From Paenibacillus endophyticus (GTDB lineage Bacteria > Bacillota > Bacilli > Paenibacillales > Paenibacillaceae), in assembly GCF_014192395.1 (NCBI RefSeq), contig NZ_JACHXW010000018.1, positions 83,252 through 147,251 of the forward strand: a DNA stretch of 64,000 nucleotides, written 5' to 3'. The notes beneath the pieces are model-generated. The model saw nothing but the letters and a program-made list of their open reading frames with translations. It searched no databases and was not told where the DNA came from. Shown in pieces: positions 42,328-51,137 of this stretch. Each line of letters starts with the position of its first letter. Position 1 is the stretch's first letter. Position numbers and translations under genes: made by a program.

Positions 42328-43641
42328 ATGAAGAAATACTATTTGCTGCTCATCTTCGTTTTCATTATGGCGGGCTGCCAATCGCGCCAACCTGAGGAGC
42401 CGGAAAGCAAAACCTTAAAGGTGCTGGCGTTTAATGCGCAGCAATTCAATCAGCTATACGGTAATTTTTTCTTGGCCACTCATCCGAACTATACGCTTAA
42501 CGTGGTGTCGATTATGGATAGTCTAGAGGCTGGGACGAACATAACAACGACCATCGAAGAGCTGATCGACAAGGAGAATCCCGATATTGTCGTAAATATG
42601 ATGGATTCCTTTTCCGTACTCGTAGAGAAAGGAAAGCTGGTTTCGTTAGAAGATTTTATTAAAAAGGACAAATTCGATATTGAGGCGTATTCGCCGGCAG
42701 TCATCGATTATTTGAGGAATGAGCAAGGGGCATTGCACGGTCTGGCACCTACTTTCAACAGTAACGCTTTATTTTATAACAAAAAGCTATTCGATCAATA
42801 CGGTTTAGCCTATCCGGCAGGGCTCATTACTTGGGACGAGATGTTTGAAATAGCGCAGCAATTCCCTAGTTTGAAAGACAAAGAGAATCGACAATTCGGG
42901 TTGTATTATAAAAACCTATATTCGCCTTTTATGATGGGGCTGACAATTGGCGAGGGCAGCGGGTTGTCAATGATTAACGATGGAAAATTCACATTGGACA
43001 CGCCATCCTGGCACAACGTGTTTCAACATGTAGCCCTATGTTTTAAGAATAGCGTTTGCTACGATCCTAATGAAAGCATTAAAAAAGAGACAAGGGATAT
43101 TAAAACGATGGAGCAAGAGTCGTATCCCTTTTTGAATGGCAATATTGCGCTTGCAATTGACGGCTTCAACCTGTACAAAATTTTAGAAAAAAATAAAGAT
43201 GCCGATGAAACATTCGAGTGGGGCGTTGTCTCTTTTCCCACAAGCGCCGAAAATCCGGATATGGGCAACGGGATTGAAATGAACGATATTATTTCCATTT
43301 CAGCAAATGCTCCTGATGCTAATAACGCTTGGGAGTTTGTCAGCTATGTCGCGGGGAAAAATTACGCAAAATTGCTGCCGCAAATTAATTTAACGGAGCT
43401 TCCATCGAGATCTAATTCGGACATGGAGGATCAGAAGATAGCCGCCTTCTATCAGTTACAGCGGATAAACAACAAACTAATCAACCAACTGAGAGATCTG
43501 CCGGCTCCGTTAATAACCATGATGGACGAAATAACGCCTGCCTACATGTCTGATATTTCTTCAGGGAAGATTTCTGTGCCGGAAGCGTTGGCTACCATAG
43601 AGAAACAACTGAACATCGCGCTATCGCATGCTGGCAAATAG
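42328..43641 (+). CDS. Orphan extracellular solute-binding lipoprotein
   Basis: Family 1 binding protein for a saccharide or similar solute: lipoprotein signal with lipobox MAGC (Cys about 17), then the binding fold with APTFNSNALFYNKKLFDQYG and NGNIALAIDGFNLYKIL. 437 residues, normal length. No permease is adjacent, so it may feed a transporter encoded elsewhere or act as a sensor ligand-binding subunit. The start ATG at 42328 follows AAGGGGAA. An oxidoreductase gene follows about 120 bases later. Confidence 0.85.
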   Translation: MKKYYLLLIFVFIMAGCQSRQPEEPESKTLKVLAFNAQQFNQLYGNFFLATHPNYTLNVVSIMDSLEAGTNITTTIEELIDKENPDIVVNMMDSFSVLVEKGKLVSLEDFIKKDKFDIEAYSPAVIDYLRNEQGALHGLAPTFNSNALFYNKKLFDQYGLAYPAGLITWDEMFEIAQQFPSLKDKENRQFGLYYKNLYSPFMMGLTIGEGSGLSMINDGKFTLDTPSWHNVFQHVALCFKNSVCYDPNESIKKETRDIKTMEQESYPFLNGNIALAIDGFNLYKILEKNKDADETFEWGVVSFPTSAENPDMGNGIEMNDIISISANAPDANNAWEFVSYVAGKNYAKLLPQINLTELPSRSNSDMEDQKIAAFYQLQRINNKLINQLRDLPAPLITMMDEITPAYMSDISSGKISVPEALATIEKQLNIALSHAGK

Positions 43642-43764
43642 AGAGGACGATCGCTATTAAAGTTTACGCAGCCTCTAAATCGGTTAAATACAGTATAGCG
43701 CAATGGGATCAGAATGATTCGGTCGCGTGAAAACGAAGTGTTTAGCAAAAAAGGAGGTGCTCAT

Positions 43765-44871
43765 ATGGATATGGGCAAACTAAGAGTAGGAATCATTGGC
43801 TGCGGAGCCATCGCGCTTGAGAAGCATCTCCCCGCCCTGGCAAAGCTCAGCGACAAAGTAGAGCTGGTCGCGTTCTGTGGCAGGCATGAGGAGACGATTC
43901 GCAAAGCTGCGGACGAGTATGCGCCGCAGGCTGCCTTATATACGGATTATTTGGATATGGTCAAGGATGCCAACATCGATGTCATCCATATTTGCACGCC
44001 TAACGTGCATCATGCACCAATGGCGGTTGCCGCGCTTGAAGCCGGCAAACATGTGATGTGTGAGAAGCCGATGGCGATTAATGCGCATGAAGCGAAAAGA
44101 ATGCTGGATGCAGCGGAGCGCACCGGCAAAAAACTGACGATTGCCTATCAGAACCGTTTCAGAAAAGACTCCCTCTTGTTAAAGGACGCTTGCGTAAGGG
44201 GAGATTTGGGTGAGATTTACGTGGCCAAAGCCCATGCAGTGCGCCGCCGCGGCGTTCCTACCTGGGGCGTTTTCATGGACAAGAATTTGCAGGGCGGAGG
44301 TCCGCTCATCGATATCGGAACCCATGCGCTGGATTTGACACTGTGGTTAATGGACAACTATGAGGTTGAATCGGTAACCGGAGTAACCCACAATAAATTA
44401 AGGGAACAGAACGAGGCGAATCCGTTTGGTCCTTGGGAGCCTGAGGATTTCAACGTGGAGGAATCGGCTTTTGCTTTCATTAAGATGAAGAACGGCGCGA
44501 CAATCTATCTGGAAGCGGCTTGGGCACTGAATACGCTTGATGAGCGTGAAGCCATGACGACGTTGTCCGGTACCCGAGGCGGAGCAGAGATGCGCAGAAA
44601 TGCGCTGACGAATACCGATGAGCTCGTGTTCAATGGTGAAATGTTCGGCAATTTAGTTGAAACGAAGCTGCAAACCGCAGCAGGCATCGCATATATTTCG
44701 CCGGAGGAAGAGACGATCGCAGACCGTGAAATCGGGCAATGGATTGATGCGATCATGCTGGATACCGATCCCGTTGTTATGCCGAAGCAAGCGTATATGG
44801 TCACTCGGATACTGGAAGCGATTTACGAATCGGCGGAAACCGGGAAATCGGTCGAAATGATGGAGGATTAG
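43765..44871 (+). CDS. Gfo/Idh/MocA family oxidoreductase
   Basis: An NAD(P)-dependent sugar or inositol dehydrogenase-type enzyme. The N-terminal Rossmann fold (VGIIGCGAIALEKHLPAL) includes the dinucleotide loop GCGAIA, then VMCEKPMAINAHEAKRML with the catalytic EKP lysine, and the C-terminal domain with GGPLIDIGTHALDLTLWLM containing the GTH-D motif. The substrate is unknown; typical family substrates are sugars and inositols. The ATG at 43765 has a perfect AAAGGAGGTG 8 bases upstream. The length of 368 residues is normal. It ends close to an array of short tandem repeats. Confidence 0.92.
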   Translation: MDMGKLRVGIIGCGAIALEKHLPALAKLSDKVELVAFCGRHEETIRKAADEYAPQAALYTDYLDMVKDANIDVIHICTPNVHHAPMAVAALEAGKHVMCEKPMAINAHEAKRMLDAAERTGKKLTIAYQNRFRKDSLLLKDACVRGDLGEIYVAKAHAVRRRGVPTWGVFMDKNLQGGGPLIDIGTHALDLTLWLMDNYEVESVTGVTHNKLREQNEANPFGPWEPEDFNVEESAFAFIKMKNGATIYLEAAWALNTLDEREAMTTLSGTRGGAEMRRNALTNTDELVFNGEMFGNLVETKLQTAAGIAYISPEEETIADREIGQWIDAIMLDTDPVVMPKQAYMVTRILEAIYESAETGKSVEMMED

Positions 44872-44900
44872 CATTTGCAAGACAGATTAAGCAGTTGTAT

Positions 44901-45038
44901 GAATGAAAGGTTGTATAAGCAAAGCGTAAGAATAAAAGGATGTTTAAGCAAAGGGTAAGAATAAAAGCTTATTTAAGAATAGCGTAAGAATAAAAGGATG
45001 TTTAATTGAAACGTAAGAATGAAGGATGCGTAATTAAA
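44901..45038 (+). repeat. 29-bp tandem repeat array, four full copies plus one partial
   Basis: Four head-to-tail units of exactly 29 bases (44901, 44930, 44959, 44988) begin GAATAAAAG or GAATGAAAG and end in GTAA; a fifth copy from 45017 degrades near the terminator. The array is purine-rich on the plus strand, has no spacers, so it is not a CRISPR, and no conserved frame. It lies between the oxidoreductase stop and a bidirectional terminator. Confidence 0.85.
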
Positions 45039-45072
45039 AAAACCTCGGCTCTTTATGGAGAGCCGAGGTTTT
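45039..45072. terminator. Bidirectional terminator between oxidoreductase and FMN reductase genes
   Basis: AAAACCTCGGCTCT pairs with AGAGCCGAGGTTTT around a 6-base loop, with A/T tails on both sides, suited to terminate the convergent genes from either side. Confidence 0.88.
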
Positions 45073-45074
45073 CA

Positions 45075-45617
45075 TTATGAACGCAGCGTTTTTAGCGCGC
45101 CGCTCCAAGCAAGTACTTGGTCGAGCATGCCATTGACATTTGTAAGGTGGAGGTCAGCAGGCTTGAACACGGAGCCGTTCTCGAAATCTGTAAACAGCGA
45201 AAGAGCAGGATGCACGCGAACGTCTGCGACAGACAATTCGCCAAGTATGCCTCTGAGATGCTCAGCGGCGCGAGCGCCTCCGACCGAACCGTAGCTGACG
45301 ATGCCAGCTGCTTTATTGTTCCAAGCATCACGCGCATAATCAAGTGCGTTCTTCAAGGCGCCTGAGATGCTGTGGTTATATTCCTGCACGATGAATACGA
45401 AGCCGTCCAAGCTTGCCAGCTTGGTATTCCATGCGGTTGCCTGTACAGTCGCATCTTCCTCGCCGAGCAAAGGAAGCTTGTAGTCCGCAATATCCACGAT
45501 CTCATAATTGGCATCATCGCGCTTGTCAGCAACGCTCTTCACCCATTCGCCGACTTGCGGGCTTAAGCGACCCTGACGGGTGCTTCCCAAGATAATACCG
45601 ATATTTAGCTTTGACAT
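45075..45617 (-). CDS. NAD(P)H-dependent FMN reductase family protein
   Basis: Flavodoxin-like FMN reductase or quinone/azo reductase. The N-terminal phosphate loop IILGSTRQGRLS and the flavin-binding stretches FVFIVQEYNHSISGALKNALDY and GIVSYGSVGGARAAEHLR are as in YhdA/ChrR-type enzymes. 180 residues, typical length, cytoplasmic. It probably reduces FMN, quinones or xenobiotics as a protective activity. The start has AGAGGAGGC upstream. It stands alone. Confidence 0.9.
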   Translation of the reverse strand: MSKLNIGIILGSTRQGRLSPQVGEWVKSVADKRDDANYEIVDIADYKLPLLGEEDATVQATAWNTKLASLDGFVFIVQEYNHSISGALKNALDYARDAWNNKAAGIVSYGSVGGARAAEHLRGILGELSVADVRVHPALSLFTDFENGSVFKPADLHLTNVNGMLDQVLAWSGALKTLRS

Positions 45618-45956
45618 TGTTATTGCCTCCTCTAAAGTAGTTTGCTTCTAAATAGTCTTTCAAGCATTAGAATGGTCAACCAGCTCTTAGAATTATGCAG
45701 GATGATGCGATACAATGTGTAAGCGTTGGTTTTATTCTCCAATTGCTTGTACGACAAATATGATAGCGGTCAGGATACCTAATGTCAAGCTACTTACAAT
45801 TAGTTTGTATATCATCATCTTTATGTATGCAAAAATGATCTAATAGGATTCCCCTAATCCAACTATTTTCTCCTTCAGCTTCATTCCCAATTGCGCGAGT
45901 AGGCGCTACAATAAAGGTAGACAATCGTTTAACCATACCGCTAGTGGGATGTGATT
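45618..45956. other. Divergent promoter region of FMN reductase and YesN-type regulator
   Basis: No gene is visible. The right end contains a possible SigA promoter of the regulator: TTCCCA (45884-45889), a 17-base spacer, TACAAT (45907-45912). Confidence 0.45.
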
Positions 45957-47561
45957 ATGATTTCGAATCGAATGGAAATTCTAGTGGTGGATGACGAGCC
46001 CAAGCAGCGACGTGGCTTAGCGGCAATGGTACGTTCCCTTCGTCCGGATTATAAGGTCCATGAGGCGAAGAATGGAAAAGAGGCTTTGGAGCTAGCTGAA
46101 ACGCGCGTACTGGATATCGTATTCACGGACATTCAGATGCCGCTGGTGAATGGCATCGATTTTTTGAAAGCGTTAAACAATCAAGGCTCGGATATGCCGA
46201 AGGTTGTTTTTGTAAGCGTATACCATGAGTTTGATTATGCACAGCAGGCACTGCGGCTAGGTGCAAAAGACTATTTGGTCAAGCCGGTCATAACCGAGCA
46301 GCTGGAGCCGATTATATGCGAGCTGGAGCAGCAGCTTCTGCAGGAGAGCGCGCTTCAATTAGAGAAGAAGAGGCTGAGTGATCAGCTTGCACATACAAAG
46401 CCTGTCTATCTCGAGCATTTGCTGTACAAATGCCTGACGGAGGAACTCCACACAGCCGAACGCAGCGAATTGCGAAGCCATTGTGCGCTAAGCGGCCAGG
46501 GAACAGTACTGATCCTTGAATCCAAATCCGATGGCCGTCCGCAAAATGATTCCGAATGGAAAAGCATCCTAAAACGAGCGGTAACGCAAGCCTTTTCGAG
46601 CTGTGCGGACGCGGTCATTGTCGCGCCGGAGCATGAGAAGGACCGCCTTTATATTATGGCTGCATGGAAGCCGGAGACGACGGGAACGGCATGCTTGGAG
46701 CAGCTGCGTAAAGCGTTAAACCAACTGGAAATGCTGTATGGGAGGTCAATCAGCGTCGGTATTGGACAAGAAACGGAGAGCATTGAAGCCGATATGCGTC
46801 TCTGCTGTGACGGCGCTAAGCATGCACTGCAGTATTTGTATTACTTTCCTGAAGGCATGTGGCTCTCGGCGAATGAGCTGCGAAGCCTTCAAGGCAAAGA
46901 GCATAGCTCACCGCTTGCCGCCAAGGACATTGACGATATGGAGCGTGCAGTTGCAGAGATTCAAACAGAGCTCGCGGTCTCGACCTTAGTATCGCTGCTT
47001 GATCGGTTGGCTGCGGGATATCCAGCCCCATTCCGGCTGCAATGCAGCGCAGCTCAGCTGCTTTCGACCTGTCTGAAGCGAGCTCAGCTGGTCATAGACG
47101 AGGAAGGATACCGATTGCTTGCGGGACGAATCGACCAGGAGCTGTTGGAAGCGAAGTCCTTCAAGTCTATGAAAGAAATCGCGGCACAGCTGCTTGCAGA
47201 TATGATTAAGCAGATGAAAAAGGACAAATCCTCGCGCAGCGACCTGATTATGCAGAAATGCCGCGAGTTTGTCGAGGATAACCTGCATGAGGACTTGGGA
47301 CTTGAGATGGTTGCGACACGATTTTTCTACAACCCGTCGTACTTCAGCATTTTATTCAAAAATAACGTCGGCGTATCGTTTACCGATTACCTTGTCAAAA
47401 TGCGAATGCAAAAGGCGCGCGGCTTACTGCTGAACTCGGACCTGAAGGTGCAGGAGATTGCTAGGCAGTCAGGCTATAAAGATATTAAATATTTCAACAA
47501 GGTGTTCAAAAAAACGTTTTTGTATTCCCCAGAAGAATTCCGAAGAATGTTCTCATCCTAA
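45957..47561 (+). CDS. YesN-type response regulator with AraC output domain
   Basis: Full-length member (about 534 residues) of the YesN group: receiver domain with VVDDEPKQR, phosphoacceptor Asp58 in FTDIQMP and KP near residue 108; a long variable middle region (about 130-430); and a C-terminal AraC double helix-turn-helix (about 435-533, ending YIKYFNKVFKK-like KYFNKVFKKTFLYSPEEFRR). ATG 45957 lies 7 bases after GTGGGA; GTG 45951 is possible. The kinase gene follows 18 bases later, then a solute-binding protein. It probably activates the binding-protein and permease genes downstream. Confidence 0.92.
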   Translation: MISNRMEILVVDDEPKQRRGLAAMVRSLRPDYKVHEAKNGKEALELAETRVLDIVFTDIQMPLVNGIDFLKALNNQGSDMPKVVFVSVYHEFDYAQQALRLGAKDYLVKPVITEQLEPIICELEQQLLQESALQLEKKRLSDQLAHTKPVYLEHLLYKCLTEELHTAERSELRSHCALSGQGTVLILESKSDGRPQNDSEWKSILKRAVTQAFSSCADAVIVAPEHEKDRLYIMAAWKPETTGTACLEQLRKALNQLEMLYGRSISVGIGQETESIEADMRLCCDGAKHALQYLYYFPEGMWLSANELRSLQGKEHSSPLAAKDIDDMERAVAEIQTELAVSTLVSLLDRLAAGYPAPFRLQCSAAQLLSTCLKRAQLVIDEEGYRLLAGRIDQELLEAKSFKSMKEIAAQLLADMIKQMKKDKSSRSDLIMQKCREFVEDNLHEDLGLEMVATRFFYNPSYFSILFKNNVGVSFTDYLVKMRMQKARGLLLNSDLKVQEIARQSGYKDIKYFNKVFKKTFLYSPEEFRRMFSS

Positions 47562-47579
47562 TTAAAAGAGGCCAAACCG

Positions 47580-49436
47580 ATGCGCATCCTGAGAAAAATG
47601 GCAGATATGGCTGCCAATGCAAAATTTCGAATCAAGCTGCTGGTCTCTTATTTCCTGCTGGTAAGCTTTATCATCCTCATTCTTGGCTTTGCCTATTATC
47701 AAATTAGTGCCAAGAACATGCTCTTGAACGTGAAAGAGAGCTTAGGCAACGTCGTTATTAACAATAATCAACTGCTTGATGAGAAGCTGCAATCGATTCG
47801 GGACAAAAGCGAAATGCTGCCCATCGACAATGAGCTGTATCGTGTCATTACCGAGACAGACGTGACGGACAATGCGTCGCTGCTGAAGACAGACCGCAAG
47901 ATTACACAAATTTTATTCAAATATTTTGGCGGCGATATGGATATATACGCTTCGTTTATCGTGACTCCATCCTATAATTTCGGGAACACGGCAAGAATGT
48001 TCGTCATGCCTGACGGTTTTATGGCATCCTCTTTGTATCGCAAATCGATTGAAGGGAAAGGGAATCTCGTTTGGATTCCAACGTATCGCTATGCCGAGAC
48101 GCTCGGTGAAAAGGATATGTCCAGCTTGAAATTCGAGTTCAATAAGCTCGCTTCCGCCGTAAAGCAGCTCAAGCTCACCTTTGTCGACGAGAAGGGGATC
48201 TTTCACTCGCTGCCGGACACGATACCGGAGCCCATTCTAATGGTTAATTTGACGACGGATTATATTGGGCGGTTATTCGCTGACTATGCCCAGCATAGCG
48301 AGTACCGTCATTTATCCTACGGAATCGTAGATGATGGAGGGGCAGTAGTCATTCATTCGGACGAGGCGCTGATCGCGAAACATAATCGGCCTGTCTGGTT
48401 GGAGGAAGCTGCGGATAGAAACAATGGCAGCATACAGAAGGTCATTGACGGCAAACCGGTCGTCATTAGTTTTAGCCGCATGGAAAGCACGGGCTGGATA
48501 TCCTATATTGAAATTCCGGTAGAGGATGCCTTGCAGGATTTGAATGCGCTGCGCAGATATTCGACTTTATTTCTAATCATCATGCTCATCGTTTCGATTA
48601 TTCTGGCGTACGCAATGTCCGTGTTCATCACGAAACCGATCAGTCGGATGAAGAAGGCCATGAAGCTGATGGAGCGAGGTAATTTTCATATCCATATACC
48701 CGAACATGGTCGTGACGAATTCGGCCATTTGATTCGTACTTTCAATCATATGAATGGCCGGATAGAAACGCTGATCGAGGAAAACTATGCATCAAGGCTG
48801 CGGGAGAAGGAAGCAGAGCTTATGGCGCTGAATCTGCAGCTTAATCCTCATTTCCTGTATAACACGCTTACGACGCTATACTGGATTGCTGTCGAGAACA
48901 ATCAGCAGGAGATGAGCTTGATCATTCATAATCTAGCCGATATGCTTCAGACCTCGACCAGAAACAAAAAGGAAACGTGGCCGCTTCGAACGGATTTGGA
49001 CTGGCTCAACAAATATATTTACATCATGTCCAGCCGATTCGAGAATGTGTTTCATGTGCAGATCGATGTGGCAGCGGAGCTTCTGGACATGGAGGTGCCT
49101 AAGCTGTTTCTGCAGCCGTTTGTTGAGAATGCGATTATCCATGGTCTTGCGGAGAAAGAACAGGATGGAGCGATTGTGATTAATGGCTGGTCGGATAGCT
49201 TAATGGTTTATTTCACCGTTGAGGATAATGGGTGCGGGATGGATAAAGCTCTTATCGATCAGTTAAAGACTGGCAAAATGAATTCGACGGGCATGCCGAA
49301 TGTGGATAAAAGAATTAAGCTGCTGTATGGCAGCGAGTATGGCGTTGACATACATCCCAGTGAAGACGGTGGAACGACTGTTCATATTCGCATGGGCTTA
49401 ATTGCCAGCAGGCGTGACATGGTGGAAATAAAGTGA
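47580..49436 (+). CDS. YesM-type sensor histidine kinase
   Basis: Partner of the preceding regulator. N-terminal span (residues about 20-42), extracytoplasmic sensor domain (about 45-315), second span (about 322-345), HAMP domain (ITKPISRMKKAMKLMERGNF), phosphoacceptor His424 in LNPHFLYNTLTTLYW, and ATPase domain with QPFVENAIIHG and DNGCGM. The length of 618 residues is typical. It lies in one block with regulator and binding protein (gaps of 18 and 21 bases). Its sensor domain is not like that of the first pair at 4.2 kb in sequence, so a different signal is likely. Confidence 0.92.
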   Translation: MRILRKMADMAANAKFRIKLLVSYFLLVSFIILILGFAYYQISAKNMLLNVKESLGNVVINNNQLLDEKLQSIRDKSEMLPIDNELYRVITETDVTDNASLLKTDRKITQILFKYFGGDMDIYASFIVTPSYNFGNTARMFVMPDGFMASSLYRKSIEGKGNLVWIPTYRYAETLGEKDMSSLKFEFNKLASAVKQLKLTFVDEKGIFHSLPDTIPEPILMVNLTTDYIGRLFADYAQHSEYRHLSYGIVDDGGAVVIHSDEALIAKHNRPVWLEEAADRNNGSIQKVIDGKPVVISFSRMESTGWISYIEIPVEDALQDLNALRRYSTLFLIIMLIVSIILAYAMSVFITKPISRMKKAMKLMERGNFHIHIPEHGRDEFGHLIRTFNHMNGRIETLIEENYASRLREKEAELMALNLQLNPHFLYNTLTTLYWIAVENNQQEMSLIIHNLADMLQTSTRNKKETWPLRTDLDWLNKYIYIMSSRFENVFHVQIDVAAELLDMEVPKLFLQPFVENAIIHGLAEKEQDGAIVINGWSDSLMVYFTVEDNGCGMDKALIDQLKTGKMNSTGMPNVDKRIKLLYGSEYGVDIHPSEDGGTTVHIRMGLIASRRDMVEIK

Positions 49437-49457
49437 GCAGAGAGGAGAGGCTGACGA

Positions 49458-50840
49458 ATGAACCGAACGAGGAGCGGATTGTCTTTTATGCTGTTACTAT
49501 GCGCCATATTAATGCTTGCGGGCTGCAGCGAAAGCGGATCCGATTCGACCGATGCTGATCTACATGACAAATCGGCTGAGTGGAACAAAGATAAAGTCGT
49601 GTTAACCTACGCATCTTGGGGCTCCCCTAACGAGAAGCAAGCCAAGGAGCGGATGATCGAGAAGTTTATGGAGCGATATCCTTGGATTACGATACAGTAC
49701 ATGTATGAGCCCGGCGATTATACGACAAAGCTGACGACGATGTATGCGAGCAACAATGCGCCCGACGTATTTATGATGTACAAGCATACCGCACTGCAGT
49801 GGGCGGAGCAAGGCAAGTTCTATAATCTGAAAAGCTTCTTGGATGAAGATGCGGAGATCAATGAGGAAACCCTTATTCCGAATGCAGTCATGTATTGGGA
49901 TGAGGGGAAGGTTGCAGGTGTCAAAGTGGCGGAGGAAGCATTCGCTCTATATTACAATGCTGACCTATTTCTGGAAGCGGGTGTAGAGCTGCCTCCGGCC
50001 AAATCAGAAAACGCATGGTCGTGGGAGCAGTTTCTGGAGGCAGCGAAGAAGCTGACATTGGATCGAAATGGGCAAAACGCGCTCAGTTCGGAATTCGATG
50101 CTGCGCATATCGTACAGTTTGGCGTTCGATTCAATACTTGGATGTGGCATTTAATGGTGCCTTCCAACAATACGAGCGTGATTACCCCTGACGGAAGCCG
50201 AATGAATCTCGATGATCCGGCTGTCATCGATGCTGTGCAAAAGCTAGCCGACCTTATTTATGTCCATCATGTTTCGCCTTCTCCCGTTCAAGAGAAGAAC
50301 CTGCCGCAGCCCGCGCTTGCGCTTCAAAGCAGAAAGATTGCCATGGACCTTGACGGACAATGGGTACAGCTCGATCTCGGAGCGGCAGGCGTCAACTTCG
50401 GGGTTGGCGTGCTGCCTAAGCTGAAGTCCAGCAAAACGGTGCAATTCGGGGAGCCGCTGGTCATGTCCGCTACGACGAAACATCCGAAGGAAGCCTGGCT
50501 GTTCTACAAATGGCAGCTGGATTCTGAGAATTCCATCGATTTGCATGCCAGCGGCCTATGGATGCCGCTGCTTAAGGATTATTATGAGAAGCCCGAATTA
50601 ATCGCACGCTGGGCGGATGTGAAGCCTGGCCATCCGAGCGGCTATCAAGATGCAGTCATGCGGCAGACGATCGAGAATGGAGTCAATTCTTACGACTTCT
50701 ATCTCAAAAATAACGAATATATTACCGCGATTCTAAATCCGGCGTTAGACCAAGTATGGTTGGGCAAGAAAAGCGTGAAGGAAGCATTCGAGAGCGTAGA
50801 CGAGAAGATCGACGCCACTTTCAAAGGCACGTATCCGTAA
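49458..50840 (+). CDS. Sugar-binding lipoprotein linked to the second YesMN pair
   Basis: Family 1 extracellular binding protein: lipobox LAGC (Cys about 22), then SWGSPNEKQAKERMIEKFMERYP and the binding fold with FALYYNADLFLEAGVELP and RKIAMDLDGQWVQLDL. 460 residues. It directly follows the kinase and precedes a terminator, so it may be co-transcribed with the two-component genes and serve partly as a sensor component. A separate binding-protein/permease operon follows. Confidence 0.9.
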   Translation: MNRTRSGLSFMLLLCAILMLAGCSESGSDSTDADLHDKSAEWNKDKVVLTYASWGSPNEKQAKERMIEKFMERYPWITIQYMYEPGDYTTKLTTMYASNNAPDVFMMYKHTALQWAEQGKFYNLKSFLDEDAEINEETLIPNAVMYWDEGKVAGVKVAEEAFALYYNADLFLEAGVELPPAKSENAWSWEQFLEAAKKLTLDRNGQNALSSEFDAAHIVQFGVRFNTWMWHLMVPSNNTSVITPDGSRMNLDDPAVIDAVQKLADLIYVHHVSPSPVQEKNLPQPALALQSRKIAMDLDGQWVQLDLGAAGVNFGVGVLPKLKSSKTVQFGEPLVMSATTKHPKEAWLFYKWQLDSENSIDLHASGLWMPLLKDYYEKPELIARWADVKPGHPSGYQDAVMRQTIENGVNSYDFYLKNNEYITAILNPALDQVWLGKKSVKEAFESVDEKIDATFKGTYP

Positions 50841-50853
50841 TGAGCTATACGTT

Positions 50854-50885
50854 AGGCCTTCGGCTGTTGCCGGAGGCCTTTTTCT
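50854..50885 (+). terminator. Terminator after the sensor-linked binding protein
   Basis: AGGCCTTCGGC pairs with GCCGGAGGCCT across a 4-base loop and is followed by TTTTTC. Confidence 0.9.
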
Positions 50886-50975
50886 GTTTGTTTAACGAAA
50901 ACAACGATCATGCCGTCAAAATGGAGTACCTAATGAAAGTCTCCCAAATCCAATGATTTTACGTATTGTCCGCTA

Positions 50976-50989
50976 TGAAAACGCTTGCT
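50976..50989 (+). promoter_or_regulatory. Candidate cre site upstream of the LplA-type importer
   Basis: TGAAAACGCTTGCT matches the CcpA cre consensus at 12 of 14 positions and lies about 150 bases before the binding-protein gene, a position suited to carbon catabolite control. No clear promoter boxes were found nearby. Confidence 0.45.
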
Positions 50990-51137
50990 AACATTAGGGC
51001 TGTCAGGAGCTGCAGCGAAAGACAAGCGAAAGACAAGCAATAAACAAGCGAATATGGCCAGCGAGCTGGCACCACGCCATAAAGATTGCAAAGTGTATTG
51101 TAAGCGATATCAGAAAAGAAAAGGGAGTCGATGTCGA

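Noticed and set aside
44901..45038. CRISPR array
   Set aside because: The units abut without spacers, diverge between copies, and no cas genes are near.
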